NCBI GenBank assembly: GCA_937910385.1
Contig: CALEPT010000098.1
Coordinates: 1-27,042, forward strand
Direction: 5' to 3'
From: an uncultured Ruminococcus sp.
GTDB taxonomy: Bacteria; Bacillota; Clostridia; Oscillospirales; Ruminococcaceae
Length of the DNA stretch: 27,042 nucleotides
The notes below the pieces were generated by a model. The model was given only the letters and a program-made list of their open reading frames with translations. It searched no databases and had not been told where the DNA came from. Position numbers and translations under genes: made by a program. This document shows positions 21,874 through 27,042 of this stretch, piece by piece (position 1 is the first letter of the stretch; each line of letters opens with the position of its first letter).

Positions 21874-22740
21874 ATGAAGGAAATTGTCGGAGTGCGCTTT
21901 AAAAGCGTTGGTAAAATATATTATTTTTCACCCGGAGATATTAAGGCAGAGCTCGGAGATCATGTGATCGTCGAGACGGTCAGAGGCGTTGAGTGCGGAG
22001 AGGTCGTTATCGCAAACAGACAGATCGACGACAGCCAGATCGCTTCACCGTTAAAGCCGATAATCAGGCTCGCTACAGAGCAGGATATGAAAACTCTCAG
22101 CAAAAATAAGGAAAAAGAAAAGGAAGCTTTTAAAATATGCGAGGAAAAGATCGCGTACAGAAAGCTCAAAATGAATCTTGTAGATGTTGAGTGTACCTTT
22201 GATAACAACAAGCTGCTGTTTTATTTTACAGCGGAAACCCGCGTTGATTTCCGCGAGCTCGTCAAAGACCTTGCTGCTGTTTTCAGGACCCGTATCGAAC
22301 TCAGACAGATAGGTGTAAGGGACGAAGCAAAAATACTCGGTGGTCTGGGTATATGCGGCAGAGAGTTCTGCTGTAAAGGCTATATGGGCGACTTCCAGCC
22401 TGTTTCGATCAAAATGGCAAAGGAACAGGGTCTATCACTGAATCCTACTAAGATATCCGGCACTTGCGGAAGGCTGATGTGCTGCCTGAAGAACGAGCAT
22501 AATGTCTATGAGGAGCTGCTGAAGATAACCCCTAAGATCGGAGCTCTTGTAGTCACTCCGGACGGAGATAAGGGCAGAGTCGAAGACGTAAACCTCATCA
22601 CGGGAAAACTCAGGATAAAGACCGATAAATCCGAAGTTCCGGTAACACTCGACAGGAGCGAAGTCAAGCTGCTTCGAGACGCAGAGATAAAAATGACGCG
22701 CGAGGAACTTCGTGCGCTGAAGAATCTCGAAGATAAATGA
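21874..22740 (+). CDS. ricT: PSP1-domain protein RicT (YaaT)
   Basis: The 288-residue protein has the PSP1 domain and the cysteine set of RicT: GGLGICGREFCC (Cys161, 166, 167) and SGTCGRLMCC (Cys198, 203, 204). It ends in a KOW-like segment near 225-245. In B. subtilis RicT (YaaT), with RicA and RicF, forms an iron-sulfur complex that promotes RNase Y mRNA maturation and the sporulation phosphorelay. The partners are not visible here. The position directly after holB is conserved. Confidence 0.93.
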   Translation: MKEIVGVRFKSVGKIYYFSPGDIKAELGDHVIVETVRGVECGEVVIANRQIDDSQIASPLKPIIRLATEQDMKTLSKNKEKEKEAFKICEEKIAYRKLKMNLVDVECTFDNNKLLFYFTAETRVDFRELVKDLAAVFRTRIELRQIGVRDEAKILGGLGICGREFCCKGYMGDFQPVSIKMAKEQGLSLNPTKISGTCGRLMCCLKNEHNVYEELLKITPKIGALVVTPDGDKGRVEDVNLITGKLRIKTDKSEVPVTLDRSEVKLLRDAEIKMTREELRALKNLEDK

Positions 22741-22793
22741 GCAGTGGCGGCACTTGAGGTCAGAATTCATACTGAAACTTTATATGTATCTTG

Positions 22794-22833
22794 TCGGGGA
22801 AAAACCTTTCCGGAGGAAAGGTTCTTTCCCCGA
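22794..22833 (+). repeat. Long palindromic repeat between ricT and queH
   Basis: TCGGGGA and AACCTTTCC pair with GGAAAGGTT and TTCCCCGA, giving about 17 paired bases and a short loop. A second small hairpin (AGGGA/TCCCT near 22877-22892) and AATTTTTGG tracts follow. There is no strong T tract, so it looks like a REP-type element rather than a terminator. Confidence 0.55.
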
Positions 22834-22938
22834 ACCCCTTTTCCAAAGACTTTCAACTCCAAATTTTTGCCCTACAGGGATATGTCCCTTTTGCAGGAAT
22901 TTTTGGACAGCGTCCCCAAATAAAGACTGGAGATAATA

Positions 22939-23577
22939 ATGCAAAAGATAAATTACGGAAAAATGCTGGACGATACGCTCGCTCGGCTGCAAAAAAGCGG
23001 CGAAAAGCCGTCGCTGCTGCTACATGCGTGCTGCGCGCCGTGCAGCAGCCATACGCTTACGGTACTGGCGGAAAGGTTCGATATAACGATATATTTCTGC
23101 AATCCAAACATCGCTCCCGAGGAGGAGTTTGAATACCGCAGCAGTGAACTGAAAAGGCTTGTCTCCGAAATGGGGCTGAGCATAAATATCATCGAGGAGC
23201 CTTACGACCCTGAGCCGTTTTTTGCTCTTGCCAAGGGACTCGAGAAGCTTCCCGAACGCAGTGAGCGATGCCAAAGGTGCATTGAACTGCGCCTGAAAAT
23301 GTCCGCAGCAAAAGCAAAAGAGCTCGGCTGTGACTATTTCACTACCACGCTCACCATAAGTCCGCATAAGGACTGCTCCTTCATCAACCGATGCGGCGGA
23401 ATGACAGCGGAGAAGTACGGAGTCCCCTACCTTTTCTCCGACTTCAAAAAGCATGACGGCTATAAGCATTCGATAGAGCTGTCAAAGCAATACGGGCTGT
23501 ATCGCCAGAATTACTGCGGCTGCGTTTACAGTAAGATAAATTCCGAAAAGCAGCGCGCTCATCGAGAGGATAACTGA
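22939..23577 (+). CDS. queH: Epoxyqueuosine reductase QueH
   Basis: QueH carries out the last step of queuosine formation in tRNA, reducing epoxyqueuosine. It is the unrelated substitute for QueG. The 212-residue protein (formerly DUF208) has the diagnostic cysteines in LLHACCAPCSS (Cys31, 32, 35), ERCQRCIELRL, and the C-terminal NYCGCVYS, which bind iron-sulfur and another metal. It forms a likely two-gene unit with ybaK, one base apart. TGGAGAT precedes the ATG. Confidence 0.92.
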   Translation: MQKINYGKMLDDTLARLQKSGEKPSLLLHACCAPCSSHTLTVLAERFDITIYFCNPNIAPEEEFEYRSSELKRLVSEMGLSINIIEEPYDPEPFFALAKGLEKLPERSERCQRCIELRLKMSAAKAKELGCDYFTTTLTISPHKDCSFINRCGGMTAEKYGVPYLFSDFKKHDGYKHSIELSKQYGLYRQNYCGCVYSKINSEKQRAHREDN

Positions 23578-23578
23578 T

Positions 23579-24058
23579 ATGGGAAAAGAGCTAAAAACTA
23601 ATGCCATGCGATTTCTTGACAAGAGCAAAATAGAATACACCGTTCAGACCTATCATTGCGCGGAATTTATAGACGGTATTCACGTCGCGGAAATGCTCGG
23701 TCAGCCGCTTGATGAAACATTCAAGACCCTTATCGCGCATGGAAGATCCGGAAGCTATTACTGCTTTCTGCTGCCTGTTGCACAGGAGCTTGATCTCAAG
23801 AAAGCTGCCAAAAGCGTAGAAGAGAAGTCCGTCGAGCTGCTCCACGTAAAGGACATAACCAAGGTCACAGGCTATGTTCGCGGAGGCTGCACTCCTATCG
23901 GAATGAAGAAACAGTTCATGACCGTAGTCCACGCTTCGGCAGAAGAACTTCCGCTTTTCTACATAAGCGGCGGCAGGATAGGTACGCAGATACGCCTCTC
24001 GCCAAAGGAGCTTGTAAAGGCGATAAACGGTAGATTTGAAGATATCATATCCCTTTGA
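23579..24058 (+). CDS. ybaK: Cys-tRNA(Pro)/Cys-tRNA(Cys) deacylase, YbaK/EbsC family
   Basis: The 159-residue protein has the YbaK fold with LKTNAMRFLDK near the start, KTLIAHGRSG, ELDLKKAAK, and the conserved loop YVRGGCTPIGMKKQF at about 99-113. It hydrolyses misacylated Cys-tRNA(Pro), protecting proline codons. The C-terminal ISGGRIGTQIRLSP motif is intact. It starts one base after the queH stop, with GAGAGGA as ribosome binding site, and is followed by a strong bidirectional terminator. Confidence 0.93.
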   Translation: MGKELKTNAMRFLDKSKIEYTVQTYHCAEFIDGIHVAEMLGQPLDETFKTLIAHGRSGSYYCFLLPVAQELDLKKAAKSVEEKSVELLHVKDITKVTGYVRGGCTPIGMKKQFMTVVHASAEELPLFYISGGRIGTQIRLSPKELVKAINGRFEDIISL

Positions 24059-24089
24059 ACCAATCATCAGACAATCGTGATCACACATT

Positions 24090-24128
24090 AAAAGCCGCAC
24101 AAAGGAGCTTCCCCCTTGTGCGGCTTTT
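24090..24128. terminator. Bidirectional terminator between ybaK and the TPR gene
   Basis: AAAAGCCGCACAA pairs perfectly with TTGTGCGGCTTTT around a 13-base loop. A run on the left and T run on the right serve both convergent genes. Confidence 0.88.
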
Positions 24129-24130
24129 CA

Positions 24131-25231
24131 TTATTCTTCCGGATTTTCGTTTATCGTCTGAGTGATATTTGGTTTACCCTCGTCCTCATCGGCGACAGGC
24201 TCCTGCTTAGGAACGAGCCTTGCGGCATTCGGGTCATACTTCAGTATGAGCTGCTTGACCTTTTCGTCTCTTGTGAGATTATAGGTTATCTTCATTGCAT
24301 TAAGAGCGAGCGGGATATTGTTTTCGGAAAGATAATTTGCCGAAAGCTGAGCTGCAACAGAGATGACCTCCTGATTAGGTCCGAATTCGATATCGTACTT
24401 TTTCATAGCTTTCACGATCTGGTCACGGCTCGGCTGTGTTACAGGAGTTCCCTTCCTCTGGGCGATATCTCTCAGCTCGTAAGGTATCGCGGGGTGGGGA
24501 GCAAAAATCACGCTTGCGGTATAGAACGCTACCGCATCATCATACTCTCCCATATCAACAAGCATATATCCCACATTGGCATAGCATCTCGCTATAGCTA
24601 CGGGAGAGGAAGCTATTCTGAGAGTTTCTCTTGTTACCTCAAGAACCCTTTTCTTGTTTTTCAGCAGCTTGAACACCTCTGCCAGTTCAAATCTCGGACC
24701 GCAGTCAACAGGATTATACTCAATAGCCTTTTCAAGCACCGGTATCGCATCGAGAGGCGAGCCTGTTTCAACAAGAATATACGCATATGTAGTTATATAG
24801 GCTGCAAAATCAAACGGAGTGCGGTTGAGTACCTTGTCGGGCTTGAACATCAGCTGATAGAGATTATCCTCAAACGGGTTGCGAAGGGAAACGAACTTTG
24901 CGTTTTCGCCCTCCTTATACTCTACAGTGATTTTCTTGTAAAGTCTCTCGGCAAGAGGCTTAGCCTCAACTATTTTTTTCTCCTTGATAAGCTGATTTAT
25001 ATTATCAAACATCTTATCAAGCCTAACGCCGTCAACATGAGTGAGCCTGTGTATCTCCTCGCGCTGTTCATCTGACATATTTTCGATAAGAAGCTCTTGT
25101 GCCGCAGAAACTCCGTCAACATTTCCCTCTGCGGCGAATCTTTCAGCTTCGCTTTTGAGAAATTTTTCGTTTTCCTCGGGCGAATCGCCGAGCTTTGCTT
25201 TGAGTTGTTCAAGTATATCGTTTACTGCCAT
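24131..25231 (-). CDS. Tetratricopeptide-repeat protein
   Basis: The 366-residue, largely helical cytoplasmic protein has TPR-like helix pairs in the middle: PLDAIPVLEKAIEYNPVDCG, then a helix near KKRVLEVTRETLRI, and GYMLVDMGEYDDAVAFYTAS. There is no signal peptide or membrane segment. Such proteins act as protein-interaction scaffolds; the partner is unknown. AAGGAGA precedes the ATG. It ends at the terminator shared with ybaK. The opposite strand shows a long open frame, which is a shadow of this gene. Confidence 0.82.
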   Translation of the reverse strand: MAVNDILEQLKAKLGDSPEENEKFLKSEAERFAAEGNVDGVSAAQELLIENMSDEQREEIHRLTHVDGVRLDKMFDNINQLIKEKKIVEAKPLAERLYKKITVEYKEGENAKFVSLRNPFEDNLYQLMFKPDKVLNRTPFDFAAYITTYAYILVETGSPLDAIPVLEKAIEYNPVDCGPRFELAEVFKLLKNKKRVLEVTRETLRIASSPVAIARCYANVGYMLVDMGEYDDAVAFYTASVIFAPHPAIPYELRDIAQRKGTPVTQPSRDQIVKAMKKYDIEFGPNQEVISVAAQLSANYLSENNIPLALNAMKITYNLTRDEKVKQLILKYDPNAARLVPKQEPVADEDEGKPNITQTINENPEE

Positions 25232-25239
25232 AGTATTCT

Positions 25240-25325
25240 CCTTTTAGCTGTCAGTGATCAGTCATCAGCACTTATACTCATAGACGCACATCAACCGAAA
25301 CTGCTCACCGGTCACTATTCATTAA
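25240..25325 (-). repeat. Diverged relative of the 18-base repeat before the TPR gene
   Basis: On the minus strand, GATCACTGACAGCTAAAAGGAG leads into the TPR ribosome binding site, echoing ACAGCTAAAGGAG before dpaA. A second arm, GACCGGTGAGC near 25298-25310, could pair loosely with it. Confidence 0.4.
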
Positions 25326-25330
25326 TAAAA

Positions 25331-25364
25331 TGTATTTCCCTCACCTTACAGCAAGGGAAATACA
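25331..25364 (-). terminator. Terminator after the acidic repeat protein
   Basis: TGTATTTCCCT and AGGGAAATACA form a perfect 11-base-pair stem with a 12-base loop, followed on the minus strand by TTTTATTAAT. It lies about 20 bases past the stop of the acidic repeat gene. Confidence 0.82.
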
Positions 25365-25383
25365 CAATCATCATATTTTTTTC

Positions 25384-27042
25384 TCAGAAGCCTCTCTTTG
25401 CCATATCCTTTTTGAACTTGGCATCTATCTTGTCCTGCTTCTTCTTTGCCTTAAGCTCCGCCTTGGTCATAAAACGGACGTCCTTTTCCTCCGGTGTTAC
25501 GGTTTTCTTTACAGACGATGAGGACGAAGCCGATCTTGTAGGGGTCTTATACTCCTCAAACTTAGGAACAGCCTGCTGTGCAGCTGCCGCCTGTTTTCTC
25601 TTGAGGGTATCATCGCCCATTGACGAAAGAACGTCTTCAACGGAATTGAACACGGGCGTATTCGCCTTGAGTCCCTGAGTGTCGATGAGGTTCTTGTCAG
25701 CGTAACTCCTCGAGCTTGCAATAGCGTTGATGAACGACTGCGAGGTAGAGCGGTGAGGGTTTACAGCGATCTGTGAAACATTCGCAGTAGGTCCGTTTGC
25801 CTGAGCTGCCTTCTCAGCGGCTATTGCAGCAGCTACCGCTGCCGATACCTTTTTAGGAGCTACAGGCTGTGCAGGTGATGCAGGCTGTGCAGATGCAGCT
25901 GCCTGAGAAGGAGCAGAATTCTGTACCGGAGCTGATGCCTGAGGCACTGCCGCGGGGATACTGTTCTGTCCCTGAATAGGAGCAAATACCGGCTGACCGT
26001 TCTGATCGTAACCGGTGAGCTTCATCTGTACATATGTATATACGGGCTGGCCGTTTGCGTCATATCCGGCAAACTGAGGCACGTTTATAACCTGGGGCTG
26101 AGCAGCCTGAGCTGCTGCCGCGGGAGCAGGCTGAACAACAGGCTGCTGTGCCTGCTGAGCCGCCTTGGCTCTTATTTCATCTGCAAATATTGGTGTACTG
26201 TATCTATATTTATTCATATCATCAGCTTCTCCATATTCTTCAGGATCTGTTGCTGTCTGACCTTCTTCTGTCTGCATCGGCATTTCTGTATCTTCTGCCG
26301 CAGGTGCTGCATCAGCTATGGGCTCTGCTATTTCTTCAAATTCAGGAGCTTCATCAAGCATGGGAGCCGTTACCTCATCTATCTCGGGAAGCTCGTCAAG
26401 AACGGGAGCCGCTGCCTCCTCTATCTCAGGAATCTCGTCAAGAACGGGAGCCACTGCCTCCTCTATCTCAGGAATCTCGTCAAGGGCAGGCGCTGACATA
26501 CCGTTTATCGGAGGCATGGGAAGCTCTTCCATCTCAGCAGGTCCTTCGAGAACAACAGGCTGGATATGCTGCTGTTGCATAGGCTCTACAGGAGCAACGC
26601 CCTCGAATCCGAATATCTGATTCGCAACATAATTCCACTCGGTATTATCCGTAAGATCTGCTTCGACTTCCTCACGAATCGGCGCTTCCGCTTCCTGCAC
26701 AGGAGCAGGGATCTCAGCAGCCGGAGCTTCATAAGCAGATATCTCATCATCGGAAATATCTATTATCTCAGAATCGTTATCATATATTGATGAAACCGAT
26801 TCAGAAGCCTGAACAGGAGCGTTCTCTACTGAGAACAGCTTCATTATATCCTCCTCGCTTTGTACCTGAACAGCAGGTTCAGAGCTATATGCGGGAACCA
26901 CAGGCTCGGGAACAGCAGGCTGAGAAAGCTCGATATCGTTCATTTCCTCTATTTCTTCTGGAATATCCTGCATTGGTGGAACTATCTCGCTGGCAGAAGC
27001 TCCCGCCGCAGGCTGGCTTGGGGGAGGGATCGCGGACTGAGC
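25384..27042 (-). CDS. Acidic low-complexity repeat protein, N-terminus outside the window (partial)
   Basis: At least 552 residues are visible, and the frame stays open to the window edge, so the Met at 26973 is not necessarily the start. A Pro/Glu/Ala/Val-rich acidic region contains tandem 14-residue units of the type PVLDEIPEIEEAAA (26340-26500). It also has two copies of the motif GYDxNGQPV followed by aromatic residues. The C-terminal end is basic, rich in Lys (KAELKAKKKQDKIDAKFKKD). It is probably intrinsically disordered. Function is unknown; a surface, scaffold or polymer-binding role is possible. A terminator follows. Confidence 0.75.
   Translation of the reverse strand, partial: AQSAIPPPSQPAAGASASEIVPPMQDIPEEIEEMNDIELSQPAVPEPVVPAYSSEPAVQVQSEEDIMKLFSVENAPVQASESVSSIYDNDSEIIDISDDEISAYEAPAAEIPAPVQEAEAPIREEVEADLTDNTEWNYVANQIFGFEGVAPVEPMQQQHIQPVVLEGPAEMEELPMPPINGMSAPALDEIPEIEEAVAPVLDEIPEIEEAAAPVLDELPEIDEVTAPMLDEAPEFEEIAEPIADAAPAAEDTEMPMQTEEGQTATDPEEYGEADDMNKYRYSTPIFADEIRAKAAQQAQQPVVQPAPAAAAQAAQPQVINVPQFAGYDANGQPVYTYVQMKLTGYDQNGQPVFAPIQGQNSIPAAVPQASAPVQNSAPSQAAASAQPASPAQPVAPKKVSAAVAAAIAAEKAAQANGPTANVSQIAVNPHRSTSQSFINAIASSRSYADKNLIDTQGLKANTPVFNSVEDVLSSMGDDTLKRKQAAAAQQAVPKFEEYKTPTRSASSSSSVKKTVTPEEKDVRFMTKAELKAKKKQDKIDAKFKKDMAKRGF

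Noticed and set aside
24116..25075. A 319-codon open frame on the plus strand opposite the TPR gene
   Set aside because: It has no ribosome binding site, its translation is Cys/Leu/Ile/Arg-rich without a family pattern, and it starts within the ybaK/TPR terminator. The minus-strand TPR gene explains the region.

Overview
The window looks like a chromosomal segment of a Gram-positive, anaerobic, probably spore-forming Firmicute of the Clostridia, most like the Ruminococcus/Oscillospiraceae group. This is inferred from near-consensus sigma-A promoters, strong GGAGG ribosome binding sites, SpoVT and dipicolinate synthase (DpaA/DpaB), a perfect CIRCE element, the holB-ricT neighbourhood, DUF4214 secreted protein style, and many short palindromic intergenic repeats. 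I see no rRNA, tRNA, CRISPR array, transposase or prophage.

Region 1 (1-2240): a secreted DUF4214-repeat protein and phosphotransacetylase (pta), each followed by a hairpin.

Region 2 (2269-11980) is the most interesting part. A divergent Rrf2-family regulator faces an 11-gene sulfur operon: metY, a compact siroheme sulfite reductase with a built-in ferredoxin, a TusA-like protein, a thioredoxin, a ThiS-like sulfur carrier (hcyS), an E1-like activating enzyme (hcyF), a JAMM protease (hcyD), APS reductase aprA-aprB, and ATP sulfurylase cysD-cysN. Read as a pathway, sulfate becomes APS (CysDN), then sulfite (AprAB), then sulfide (Sir). Sulfide is loaded as a thiocarboxylate on HcyS (HcyF) and passed by MetY to an O-acyl-homoserine. 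HcyD then releases homocysteine, and may first trim the carrier's tail. Each protein family is known. The combination of a dissimilatory-type APS reductase with carrier-protein homocysteine synthesis in one operon is what deserves attention.

Region 3 (11981-14975): spoVT, an hsp20 gene behind a CIRCE element, and the dpaA-dpaB pair for spore dipicolinate.

Region 4 (15240-18720): rsmD, coaD and a coiled-coil gene as an operon with a structured leader, then two lipoprotein genes on the other strand (one an M15 D,D-carboxypeptidase).

Region 5 (18844-24060): a consensus promoter with a LexA-type box drives a small coiled-coil gene and a sigma-region-4-like gene, apparently followed by an Orn/Lys/Arg decarboxylase-family gene, holB and ricT. 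Next come queH and ybaK.

Region 6 (24131-27042, minus strand): a TPR protein, and the C-terminal part of a low-complexity acidic protein that runs off the window edge.

Dispersed short hairpins and an 18-base repeat placed just upstream of ribosome binding sites occur between genes, including inside the sulfur operon.
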